This document shows, piece after piece, positions 1-5,675 of a stretch of DNA of 6,920 nucleotides. The first letter of the stretch is position 1; every line of letters starts with the position of its first letter. The stretch is from Elusimicrobiota bacterium (lineage in GTDB: Bacteria > Elusimicrobiota > Elusimicrobia > 2-01-FULL-59-12 > JACPXA01). The notes under the pieces were generated by a model, which saw nothing but the letters and a program-made list of their open reading frames with translations, did not search any database and was not told where the DNA came from. The position numbers and the translations under genes were made by a program. The stretch spans positions 1 to 6,920 of the forward strand of contig JACPXA010000235.1 of the NCBI GenBank assembly GCA_016196785.1. The letters are read 5' to 3'.

Positions 1-66
1 AAAAGGGGGGTGAGGGGGGATTTGGCTCGGAGAAATCCCCCTCCTTCCCCCTTTACGAAAGGGGGA
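1..66. repeat. Composite C/G-rich palindrome, copy 1 (cut by window edge)
   Basis: Seen directly: GGGGGATTT (15-23) and AAATCCCCC (33-41) form a 9-bp stem around a 9-nt loop. They are followed by a second perfect 9-bp hairpin, TCCCCCTTT (46-54), loop ACG, AAAGGGGGA (58-66). The first bases (AAAAGGGGGG) look like the right half of a matching hairpin on the other side, cut by the edge. The architecture (hairpin, stem, loop, stem, hairpin) is the same as at 2057-2142. It begins 21 nt after the acpP stop, so it could end or stabilise the transcript. However, no T-tract follows it on the minus strand, so a classical intrinsic terminator is not shown. It is more likely a dispersed non-coding repeat of REP or MITE type. 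Confidence 0.75.
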
Positions 67-87
67 GGCACGGGGAGCGTCGTCACC

Positions 88-330
88 TCATTTCTTCATG
101 TGCGTCTTGATGTAATCCGCCGCCTGTCCAACGGTTTGAATCTTTTCGGCCTCCTGGTCAGGAATCTCGATATCAAACGCTTCCTCCAGGGCCATCACGA
201 GCTCCACCGTATCCAGGGAGTCGGCCCCCAAATCGTTGACGAAGGAAGCCTGCGGCGTCACCTCAGCGGCGTCCACCCCGAGCTGTTCAACGATAATTTC
301 TTTCACGCGAGTCTCAACATCTTGTACCAT
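88..330 (-). CDS. acpP: Acyl carrier protein
   Basis: Small acidic cytoplasmic carrier that holds growing acyl chains on a 4'-phosphopantetheine arm during type II fatty-acid synthesis. The 80-residue product has the family core DLGADSLDTVEL, with Ser38 as the expected attachment site added by ACP synthase. The acidic helix after it (MALEEAFDIEIPDQEAEKI) is the usual docking surface for Fab enzymes. Length matches the family (about 77-82). I chose the ATG at 330 rather than the in-frame ATG at 342: GGAGGAA lies 3 nt before the 330 start, while the upstream ATG has no ribosome-binding site and would swallow this one. It begins 17 nt after fabG ends and is the last complete gene here. A fabF gene often follows acpP in such clusters but would be off the window. 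Confidence 0.97.
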   Translation of the reverse strand: MVQDVETRVKEIIVEQLGVDAAEVTPQASFVNDLGADSLDTVELVMALEEAFDIEIPDQEAEKIQTVGQAADYIKTHMKK

Positions 331-333
331 GCG

Positions 334-340
334 TTCCTCC
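334..340 (-). promoter_or_regulatory. Ribosome-binding site of acpP
   Basis: On the minus strand GGAGGAA stands 3 nt before ATG 330 (GGAGG core spacing 5). It decides the start: the other in-frame ATG at 342 overlaps this motif, and the sequence upstream of that ATG is A/T-rich with no purine-rich ribosome-binding motif. A strong site would suit a highly made protein like ACP. Confidence 0.8.
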
Positions 341-347
341 ATGTTAT

Positions 348-1091
348 TTACATGTACATTCCGCCGTTGACTGAGATCACCTGGCCCGTGATGTAGGCAG
401 CGGCATCACTGGCAAGGAACAAGGCAGCTTGGGCGACATCCTCGGGCTCCCCTAAGCGTTCTAATGGGATCAAGGCGGTGAGACGCTGACGTTGCTCATC
501 GGAGAGTTTGTCGGTCATGGCGGTTTTAACAAACCCCGGGGCAATCGCATTGACGAGGATCTGCCGGCTGGCAAATTCTCGGGCACACGCCTTGGTCAGG
601 GCGATGAGCCCTCCTTTCGACGCGGCGTAGTTGGTTTGGCCGGCATTTCCCATGAGTCCCACCACGGAGCAGATATTGATGATTCGGCCAGCGCGCTGTT
701 TCATCATTGGGCGGACAACCGCCCGCGTACAGTTAAACGCGCCCGTGAGGTTGACCCCCAGGACGCTATTCCACTCGTCATCTGACATTCGCAGCACAAG
801 ATTATCGCGTGTAATTCCTGCGTTGTTAATGAGTATATCAATTTTCGTTAGCTTGTCAAGCGCCTGCTGGACGAGGGTTTCGCAGTCTGTGGGTCGGGTG
901 ACATCGCCGGTGACTGCGAGGGTCAGGACGCCCGTAGTTTGCGTAATCTCTGCGGCGGTTTGCCTGACGGCGGCCTCTTGCACGTCAGACAAGACGATCC
1001 CCGCCCCTTCCCGGGCGAAGGCGAACGCAATGGCTTTGCCAATCCCTTGGGCCCCTCCCGTCACAATGGCCACGCGGTCTTTTAATCGCAT
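348..1091 (-). CDS. fabG: 3-oxoacyl-ACP reductase FabG
   Basis: NADPH-dependent reductase of the first reduction step in fatty-acid elongation: 3-ketoacyl-ACP to 3-hydroxyacyl-ACP, in the cytoplasm. The 247-residue protein is a classical short-chain dehydrogenase. It has the cofactor loop TGGAQGIG (residues 11-18), NNAG (89-92), and the catalytic set Asn114, Ser142, Tyr155 and Lys159 (YAASK). PGFVKTAMT (185-193) and a C-terminal ITGQVISVNGGMYM follow. Length and motifs are typical of FabG, and the position between fabD and acpP separates it from the many other SDR enzymes. The start overlaps the end of fabD by 10 nt and AAGGA lies 6 nt before the ATG, suggesting translational coupling. Confidence 0.97.
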   Translation of the reverse strand: MRLKDRVAIVTGGAQGIGKAIAFAFAREGAGIVLSDVQEAAVRQTAAEITQTTGVLTLAVTGDVTRPTDCETLVQQALDKLTKIDILINNAGITRDNLVLRMSDDEWNSVLGVNLTGAFNCTRAVVRPMMKQRAGRIINICSVVGLMGNAGQTNYAASKGGLIALTKACAREFASRQILVNAIAPGFVKTAMTDKLSDEQRQRLTALIPLERLGEPEDVAQAALFLASDAAAYITGQVISVNGGMYM

Positions 1092-2035
1092 ATGTGTTCC
1101 TTTATCCCTTCGAGCGTTGCCGCTAAGCTGGTGGGGTCCTCCACCTGAAAGCAGCGGGCGTGGCGGTCAATCTTCCGGAGGAGACCGGAGAGGACCCGAC
1201 CGGGTCCTACCTCGATAAAGGTCTCGATCCCTTGGGCTCGAAGCGTGCGCATCGAGGACTCCCACAGGACCGGATGATCCAATTGATGGATGAGCTTCTT
1301 CTGGAGCGCTTTGGCCGACCGGCTCGGCTGACCATCCCAATTGCTGACCACCGGAATGGTCGGCTCGGCGAAGGCCGTGCGCTTGAGCACCTCACGCATC
1401 ACGGTGGAGGCCTCTGCCATGAGCGGGGTATGGAACGCCCCCGAGACCTCGAGGGGGACCACGCGGGCCCCGGCGCCTTGAGCAAGCCGTTGTGCTTCAG
1501 CTAAGGCGGGCGGTTCACCAGCAATTACCACCTGTTCGGGGCAGTTCCAATTCGCCGGCTGACACACCCCCAACCGGCTTGCCTCTGCACAGAGAGTGTT
1601 GACCTGCTGAGTGGACAATCCGATCACGGCAAGCATGCTCCCTGGATGGTGGGCGGCTGCTTGCTGCATCACCTCCCCGCGCTTCTGCACCAGTTGGAAC
1701 CCTGTCGGGAAGTCGAATGCCCCAGCGGCCCAGAGCGCGGCATATTCTCCCACGCTGTGGCCCGCGACCATGTCCGGCGCCACCCCATGCTTCCGAAGCA
1801 CTAGACAGCACGCGGCGCTTACCGTAAACAGCGCGGGTTGCGTGACGCTGGTCTCTCGGAGGGCAGTCTCCGGGCCCGCAAAGAGGGTGGTCAGGAACGA
1901 AAGGCCCAGGAGGGCCCCGGCCTGATCCATGAGTGCCCGAGCCGTTGGCTCGGTGTCGTAGAACTGTTTCCCCATCCCGACACGTTGAGCGCCCTGACCC
2001 GGAAACAAAAAAGCGATCCGGACATTTCCGCTCAC
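1082..2035 (-). CDS. fabD: Malonyl-CoA:ACP transacylase FabD
   Basis: Transfers malonyl from CoA to ACP, supplying the extender unit for fatty-acid synthesis. The 317-residue protein has the N-terminal FLFPGQGAQ (residues 10-18), the nucleophile elbow GHSVGEYAA with Ser94, Arg119 in QKRGEVM, which binds the malonyl carboxylate in this family, and the catalytic His202 in GAFHTPLM. EVGPGRVLSGLLRKI lies near the C-terminus. Family length is about 305-320. In the loop that usually reads NSPGQ, this protein has NCPEQ (residues 164-168), a mild deviation. The start is GTG at 2035, supported by GAGGG 7 nt upstream and by no nearer ATG. It is separated from fabH by 142 nt holding a palindromic repeat, and overlaps fabG by 10 nt. 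Confidence 0.97.
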   Translation of the reverse strand: MSGNVRIAFLFPGQGAQRVGMGKQFYDTEPTARALMDQAGALLGLSFLTTLFAGPETALRETSVTQPALFTVSAACCLVLRKHGVAPDMVAGHSVGEYAALWAAGAFDFPTGFQLVQKRGEVMQQAAAHHPGSMLAVIGLSTQQVNTLCAEASRLGVCQPANWNCPEQVVIAGEPPALAEAQRLAQGAGARVVPLEVSGAFHTPLMAEASTVMREVLKRTAFAEPTIPVVSNWDGQPSRSAKALQKKLIHQLDHPVLWESSMRTLRAQGIETFIEVGPGRVLSGLLRKIDRHARCFQVEDPTSLAATLEGIKEHICD

Positions 2036-2056
2036 TTAACGACCCTCACCCGCAAG

Positions 2057-2142
2057 TCTTCCCCCTTTGACAAAGGGGGATGGAGGGGGATTTGCCATTG
2101 AGCCATCGAAATCCCTCCCCGCCTCCCTTTTCCAAAGGGAGG
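2057..2142. repeat. Composite C/G-rich palindrome, copy 2, between fabH and fabD
   Basis: Seen directly: hairpin TCCCCCTTT (2060-2068), loop GAC, AAAGGGGGA (2072-2080). Then GGGGGATTT (2085-2093), a 15-nt centre, and AAATCCCTCC (2109-2118). Last comes a second hairpin, CCTCCCTTT (2122-2130), loop TCC, AAAGGGAGG (2134-2142). The whole is a large inverted repeat whose arms are themselves hairpins, built like the copy at the left edge of the window. The right arm has drifted from runs of five C to CCCTCCCC, so this copy is older or less constrained. It fills most of the fabH-fabD gap. Transcribed, it would fold strongly and might tune fabD expression by processing or attenuation. That role is inference. 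Confidence 0.8.
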
Positions 2143-2143
2143 A

Positions 2144-2158
2144 GTGTTCCCCGAACAC
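2144..2158. repeat. Small perfect hairpin after fabH
   Basis: GTGTTC (2144-2149), loop CCC, GAACAC (2153-2158): a 6-bp perfect stem. On the minus strand it lies 19 nt beyond the fabH stop and directly before the larger palindrome. No T-tract follows, so it is not a standard terminator. It could protect or process the transcript between fabH and fabD. Confidence 0.4.
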
Positions 2159-2177
2159 CAGAGGGGTAAGATAGATG

Positions 2178-3172
2178 TTACCACTGGATGACGGCGGCGG
2201 CCCAGGTCAGCCCGCCGCCAAACGCCACCAACTCAATGATGTCGCCCGGATGGATGCGGCCAGCCCGTCGGGCTTCATCCAGCGCGATCACCGTGGTGGC
2301 GGCGGAGACGTTCCCGTACTTTTCAAGATTGAGAAAGACCCGATCGCGAGGGACCTGGAGTCGCTTGGCGAGCGCTTTGATGATTCGCAGATTCGCTTGA
2401 TGCGGGATGAACAGCGTCACATCCTGGTACGTTTTTCCCGCGAGCGCCAGCGCTTTTCCGCTGCCTCCAACATCTTGACGACGGCGAGTTTAAACACCTC
2501 TTGACCGTCCATCTGGATGCAATGGAGTCGTTGCTGGACCACCTCGGGGGTGAGCGGGAGACGGGATCCTCCCCCGGGGGCCTTGAGGATCTCAGCTCGA
2601 CGGCCATCCGAGCCAAGGAAGGTTGAGAGCAAGTGGGTTGGGCCATCGGTCCGTTCCAGGATGACAGCCCCCGCCCCGTCCCCGAACAGGACACAGGTAG
2701 AACGGTCCTCCCAATTCGTGATGGCGGAGAGTTTTTCCGCCCCGATGAGGAGCACCGTCTTGTATGCCCCCGATTCCAAAAATCCTTTCGCACAGGCCAG
2801 CCCGTAAATAAATCCGGAACAGGCGGCGTTGATATCGAAACATATCGCCTGCGAAGCCCCCAACGCCTGCTGAACCAGGCAGGCGACCGAGGGAAAGAGC
2901 ATGTCAGGGGTCACGGTGGCGACGAGGATGACGTCAAGGGCTTCCGGCCGCATCCGGGCGTCAGCGAGCGCGGTGCGGGCCGCCTGGATGGCGAGGTCCG
3001 AGGTGGCTTGCTCCGGGGCAGCGATGCGGCGCTCTTTAATGCCGGTCCGGGTCGTGATCCACTCGTCAGAGGTCTCCACCATCCGTTCAAGGTCCTGGTT
3101 GGTCAGGACCCGCTCGGGCAGATATGACCCTGTGCCGCGGAAGCAGATCCCCCAGCGGTGGTCGGTGTTCAT
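2178..3172 (-). CDS. fabH: 3-oxoacyl-ACP synthase III FabH, apparent -1 frameshift
   Basis: Starts fatty-acid synthesis by condensing an acyl-CoA (usually acetyl-CoA) with malonyl-ACP. The first frame (3172-2417) covers GTGSYLPERVLTN and the active-site DINAACSGF with Cys118, then leaves the family pattern after LEAAEK and stops at 2417. The second frame (ending at 2178) resumes with TLFIPHQANLRI (His258), LEKYGNVSAATT (Asn288) and VAFGGGLTWAAAVIQW, the normal C-terminus. Restoring one base in the run at 2454-2457 joins them as LEAAEKALALAGKTYQDV and gives a 331-residue, full-length FabH. As written, the first frame lacks two of the three catalytic residues. The start is ATG 3172, overlapping the plsX stop as ATGA, with GAGGTGA 10 nt upstream. 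Sequencing error, real mutation and recoding are all possible; error is simplest because both halves remain well conserved. Confidence 0.9.
2454..2457 (-). other. Frameshift site in fabH (run of four A on the coding strand)
   Basis: On the coding strand GCG GAA AAG continues out of frame. A fifth A here would give E K A L A L A G K, which fits the FabH helix before FIPHQAN. A second run of five A (2432-2436) lies downstream and could in principle hold the shift. But the residues between the two runs fit the family only in the -1 frame, placing the lesion at the first run. Confidence 0.8.
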
Positions 3173-4227
3173 GCTGGGAAGTTCACCTCGGGTGAGGGGA
3201 CCGGACCCGTCTGCCCCGTCGTCTGCTGCGAGGGAGGGAGGGCCTTGAGCTCGCGTTCGATCTCCTGATTGATGTGTTCGGTGACAAAGGTCCCTGCCAC
3301 GTGGATCGCATTGGCGATGGCCTTGGCGTTTGACCCCCCATGACAGATGATACATTCCCCGTTGACCCCCAGGAGGGGCGCTCCGCCGTACTCGTCATAG
3401 TCCACTTTCTTTTTCAGGTCCTTCAGAATGCCTCGGAAGAAGAGCATCCCCGCAAGCGACAACGGATGTTGCCTCACTTCTTCCTTCAACAGATGGATCA
3501 GCGATTCGGCCAGCCCTTCTCCAAATTTTATAATCACGTTGCCGACGAACCCATCACAGACAATCACATCAGCGGTTCCCTGCGGGATGTCTCGGCCTTC
3601 GACATTCCCGATAAAGTTAAGATGGGCTGATTTCAGCAATTCCGCAGTCGCAAGGGTCAGCTCGTTGCCCTTCGAGGCTTCTTCCCCAATCGAGAGAATA
3701 CCAACCCGCGGGTTGGGCCGGTGCAAGATGTGCTTCACATACACATTGCCCATCACCGCGAATTGCAGCAGATGTTTAGGCTGACAATCCACGTTGGCCC
3801 CGACATCCAGGAGCACGCAGAACTCCTTTGCGGTCGGGATGAGGGAGGCGATGGCGGGACGGAGGACGCCTGGGAGGCGGCGCAGATGCATCAGGGCCGC
3901 GGTCATCGTCGCCCCGGAGTTTCCTGCAGAGACCAGCGCATCCGCCCGGCCTTCCGCGACCGCCTTGGAGGCGAGCATGATCGAGGCGTTCCGTTTCTGG
4001 CGGCAGGCCAGTGCCGGGCTTTCCTCCATGCTAATGACCTCCGGGCAGTGGGTGATGGGTAGCGAGCCTGCCTGGAGCCGGGCGAGTTCAGCCGAGAGCT
4101 GCTTTTGGTCACCGAAGAGGATAATCTCATATCCCCGTTGGGCCGCTTGCACCGCTCCTTCAACCACCACGCGGGGGGCGTCATCGCCCCCCATCGCGTC
4201 CAGGGCGATCCGTATACTAGCGCTCAC
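3169..4227 (-). CDS. plsX: Phosphate acyltransferase PlsX
   Basis: Peripheral membrane enzyme that turns acyl-ACP into acyl-phosphate, the donor used by PlsY to start phospholipid synthesis. The 352-residue product shows the family signatures in order: ALDAMGGDDAP (residues 8-18), SAGNSGATM, LDVGANVDCQPKHLLQFA, GILSIGEEASKGNEL, FIGNVEGRDI, DVIVCDGFVGNVIIKFGEG and GGAPLLGVNGECIICHG. The last 25 or so residues (PPSQQTTGQTG onward) are Pro/Gln/Thr-rich and look like a disordered tail. The start is GTG at 4227. An ATG at 4246 is out of frame and the ribosome-binding site is weak (GGGAAG). It follows rpmF after 35 nt and overlaps fabH by 4 nt, a classic plsX-fabH coupling. Confidence 0.97.
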   Translation of the reverse strand: MSASIRIALDAMGGDDAPRVVVEGAVQAAQRGYEIILFGDQKQLSAELARLQAGSLPITHCPEVISMEESPALACRQKRNASIMLASKAVAEGRADALVSAGNSGATMTAALMHLRRLPGVLRPAIASLIPTAKEFCVLLDVGANVDCQPKHLLQFAVMGNVYVKHILHRPNPRVGILSIGEEASKGNELTLATAELLKSAHLNFIGNVEGRDIPQGTADVIVCDGFVGNVIIKFGEGLAESLIHLLKEEVRQHPLSLAGMLFFRGILKDLKKKVDYDEYGGAPLLGVNGECIICHGGSNAKAIANAIHVAGTFVTEHINQEIERELKALPPSQQTTGQTGPVPSPEVNFPA

Positions 4228-4262
4228 AGGTTTCGCTTCCCAGCATGGTTCCGGAATGAGGG

Positions 4263-4469
4263 CTATTCAGTCGCCTCAGGTTTCGAGGGTTTTTGAGGTT
4301 GAGTGATGACGGGACGGCCTGCGTAGAAGCCGCACGAGGGACAGACCCGATGGGGGAGGGCTGCCGCCCCACACTGGGGACACTGGGACAGACTGGGGAG
4401 CCGAACCTTCCAGTTCGCTCGCCGTTTATCCCGCCGTGATGCGGTATGATGTTTCTTTGGGTTGGGCAT
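4263..4469 (-). CDS. rpmF: 50S ribosomal protein L32
   Basis: Small zinc-binding protein of the large ribosomal subunit. The 68-residue product begins MPNPKKHHTASRRDKRRANW, the basic L32 N-terminus. It carries two CxxC pairs, CPQC (residues 30-33) and CPSC (43-46), the expected zinc ligands, in the pattern CxxCGAAALPHRVCPSCGFY. A Pro/Lys-rich tail of about 15 residues follows. Start ATG 4469 gives the standard N-terminus, though the ribosome-binding site is poor (AGAAGAAG). It leads the plsX-fab cluster, as in many bacteria. The yceD (DUF177) gene that commonly precedes rpmF is not here: the upstream sequence is the idh relic, 32 nt away. Confidence 0.96.
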   Translation of the reverse strand: MPNPKKHHTASRRDKRRANWKVRLPSLSQCPQCGAAALPHRVCPSCGFYAGRPVITQPQKPSKPEATE

Positions 4470-4501
4470 AGGCTTCTTCTATCAAAATAGACGGGGGGGA
4501 G

Positions 4502-4717
4502 TCAAGGTTGGCGGAGTGCGCGGATGATCGCGTCGCCCATTTCCTTGGTGCCGGCGGTGCCTCCCACATCGGTGGTCACGGTCCGCCCCTCAGCCCCGGC
4601 TTCCTGCACCTCCCAGGTGATGGGCACCCCCGAGGCGGCAACCACCGCTTTGACGACCTCGGTCAGCTCTGGCCCGGTCCCATCCCCGGGAATCAGTGTG
4701 ACCAAGGGTGAGTTCAT
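4502..4717 (-). pseudogene. Isocitrate dehydrogenase relic with internal deletion
   Basis: A 71-codon frame that joins the two ends of an isocitrate dehydrogenase. Residues 6-42 match residues 8-44 of the intact gene at 5676-6761 with one change (Ser for Thr). Residues 46-68 match 330-352 with two changes. About 284 codons, including all substrate-binding residues, are missing, so it cannot be an active enzyme. By eye, the 5' segment (4593-4703 against 6631-6741) differs at 13 of 111 bases and the 3' segment (4518-4582 against 5710-5774) at 5 of 65. The junction is at about 4583-4592 and the frame is kept. There is no ribosome-binding site before ATG 4717; the open frame runs upstream to 4762, overlapping the toxin gene's end. 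It is almost certainly a decayed tandem duplicate, though a short peptide could still be made. Confidence 0.9.
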
Positions 4718-4751
4718 CAACAATGCAGGGCGGACACTTCGCTCTTCCTCG

Positions 4752-5186
4752 CTATGGAACAATCACCGCAGATGCCCCTTCGGGCCACACGCGCTTGAAA
4801 TCGTCTGCGTTGAGTGTCAAAAGGCGATCGGCACCTGATTTCCGAGCTGCCTGAGCAATCAGGGCGTCGTACACAAGTCCCCCTGTTAAGCCTCGCTCGG
4901 CCATTCGCTTAACGACAGACTCGTAATCCGAAGCTGAAAGAGCGACGGTTCTTGCGACCGTCCCCACATTTTCATGAACCAACCGCCACGCTGTACCAGG
5001 GGATATTTTTGGACTGAGGGGAAGGCTCGTGAGGACGGCATACAGCTCAGCGACTGTGTGACTCGAAACCAGGAACTCATACTCTTTCGCCTTGGCTCGC
5101 TTGAGCCACAAGAATGCACGACCGTGCATGGCATGAGCCTCCACCACTGCGGCCACAAGAACCGAGGTGTCAAACAAGACTCTCAT
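4752..5186 (-). CDS. PIN-domain toxin, VapC-like
   Basis: Probable ribonuclease toxin of a type II toxin-antitoxin pair. Known VapC proteins cut tRNA or rRNA using a Mg-binding acidic pocket. The 144-residue product has the PIN acidic residues in place: Asp6 (VLFDTSVLV), Glu47 (TVAELYAVL), Asp107 (GLVYDALIAQAA) and Asp128 or Asp129 (LLTLNADDFKRV). Family length is about 125-145. All key positions are kept, so it looks functional. Its ATG overlaps the antitoxin stop as ATGA, so translation is probably coupled; its own ribosome-binding site is weak. It ends 34 nt before the idh relic's ATG. The target RNA cannot be read from sequence. Confidence 0.9.
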   Translation of the reverse strand: MRVLFDTSVLVAAVVEAHAMHGRAFLWLKRAKAKEYEFLVSSHTVAELYAVLTSLPLSPKISPGTAWRLVHENVGTVARTVALSASDYESVVKRMAERGLTGGLVYDALIAQAARKSGADRLLTLNADDFKRVWPEGASAVIVP

Positions 5187-5446
5187 TGTTTCACTCGAGG
5201 CGAGAGTCTCTTCAAACGCTCCTCGCGGTGGGCATGGAGGGCATCTGCAATATGCCCTGTGGGGTGACCGGTGAACACCAAGATCCCATCCTTCACAATG
5301 ACCTGAGGTTCTCCCTGCACTGGTCTTAAGAGAATCTCATGTGGGTGTTCTTCGACCAGAAGCACAGCCCCTGGTTGTAACCCTAGGTCGTCACGGACTT
5401 CTTTGGGAATCACGACTCTCCCAAATTTATCCAAGGTCGTTTCCAT
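5183..5446 (-). CDS. AbrB/SpoVT-type antitoxin, VapB-like
   Basis: Probable DNA-binding antitoxin that neutralises the PIN toxin and represses its own promoter. The 87-residue product starts with a swapped-hairpin AbrB domain: TLDKFGRVVIPKEVRDDLGLQPG, then VLLVEEHPHEILLRP (through about residue 42). A charged C-terminal part (HREERLKRLSPRVKQ) follows, the region that in such antitoxins wraps the toxin. I chose ATG 5446 rather than the in-frame GTG at 5455, because AGGAGGT (5454-5460) covers that GTG and sits 7 nt from the ATG. A strong promoter lies just upstream. The stop overlaps the toxin start by 4 nt. Confidence 0.9.
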   Translation of the reverse strand: METTLDKFGRVVIPKEVRDDLGLQPGAVLLVEEHPHEILLRPVQGEPQVIVKDGILVFTGHPTGHIADALHAHREERLKRLSPRVKQ

Positions 5447-5453
5447 AGCGACC

Positions 5454-5460
5454 ACCTCCT
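5454..5460 (-). promoter_or_regulatory. Ribosome-binding site of the antitoxin
   Basis: AGGAGGT on the minus strand, 7 nt before ATG 5446. It is a near-perfect anti-16S match and fixes the start, since the upstream GTG is inside it. It begins almost where the predicted transcript would start, so the leader is only about 14 nt. Confidence 0.8.
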
Positions 5461-5466
5461 ATTTCC

Positions 5467-5495
5467 ATTATAACATGCCAAATGCCAATTTTCAA
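5467..5495 (-). promoter_or_regulatory. Sigma70-type promoter of the toxin-antitoxin pair
   Basis: On the minus strand: -35 TTGAAA (5495-5490), a 17-nt spacer, and a perfect -10 TATAAT (5472-5467). The start of transcription should be near 5460. The spacer holds two tandem copies of TTGGCAT (5475-5481 and 5482-5488 on the plus strand as ATGCCAA), a plausible operator for autorepression by the antitoxin. Operator function is inferred. Confidence 0.8.
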
Positions 5496-5578
5496 TGCCG
5501 TGAATGGGTCGGGTGATGTCCCAGGCACAGGCTTGCCAGTCTGTTATAATCGGCGTACACCATCGTCGTCTCTTCATC

Positions 5579-5651
5579 TTGCCTGGGCCCTCCTTTGGGA
5601 ATGTTTATTAACGACAGATAAACAATACCCAAAGTGCTGGACTCCAGGCAA
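5579..5651. repeat. Long imperfect inverted repeat downstream of idh
   Basis: Outer arms TTGCCTGG (5579-5586) and CCAGGCAA (5644-5651) pair perfectly over 8 bp. Inner arms CTTTGGGAATGTTTAT (5593-5608) and ATAAACAATACCCAAAG (5618-5634) pair except at a small internal mismatch, around a 9-nt centre. The A/T-rich core differs from the surrounding GC-rich sequence. It lies 24 nt after the idh stop. On the minus strand no T-tract follows; on the plus strand CGTTTTTG does (5652-5659). It could be a 3'-end structure for idh or a small mobile-repeat remnant. The rest of 5456-5675 shows no gene that I can support. Confidence 0.65.
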
Positions 5652-5675
5652 CGTTTTTGTCGAAACCCCTCCCGC

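Noticed and set aside
46..66. Intrinsic terminator after acpP
   Set aside because: The hairpin is strong but no T-tract follows it on the minus strand, and the same structure recurs inside the operon, so it is better described as a repeat.
631..1218. Plus-strand open frame of 195 codons opposite fabG and fabD
   Set aside because: It runs antisense to two well-recognised genes, has no family motifs and no ribosome-binding site I can see, and is long only because GC-rich coding DNA leaves antisense frames open.
2323..2793. Third minus-strand frame bridging the fabH break
   Set aside because: It covers the break but its translation is Arg/Ser/Pro-rich and unlike FabH; the family sequence passes directly between the other two frames.
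2633..3127. Plus-strand open frame of 164 codons opposite fabH
   Set aside because: Antisense shadow of fabH with Arg/Gly/Pro-rich composition and no recognisable domain.
4484..4505. TTGACT as a promoter for rpmF
   Set aside because: The -35-like hexamer is good, but the hexamer 17 nt downstream (ATAGAA) is not a -10 and would leave no proper leader before the rpmF ATG.
5532..5556. Plus-strand TATAAT near 5552 as a promoter
   Set aside because: There is no -35 at suitable distance and no plus-strand gene downstream to be served.
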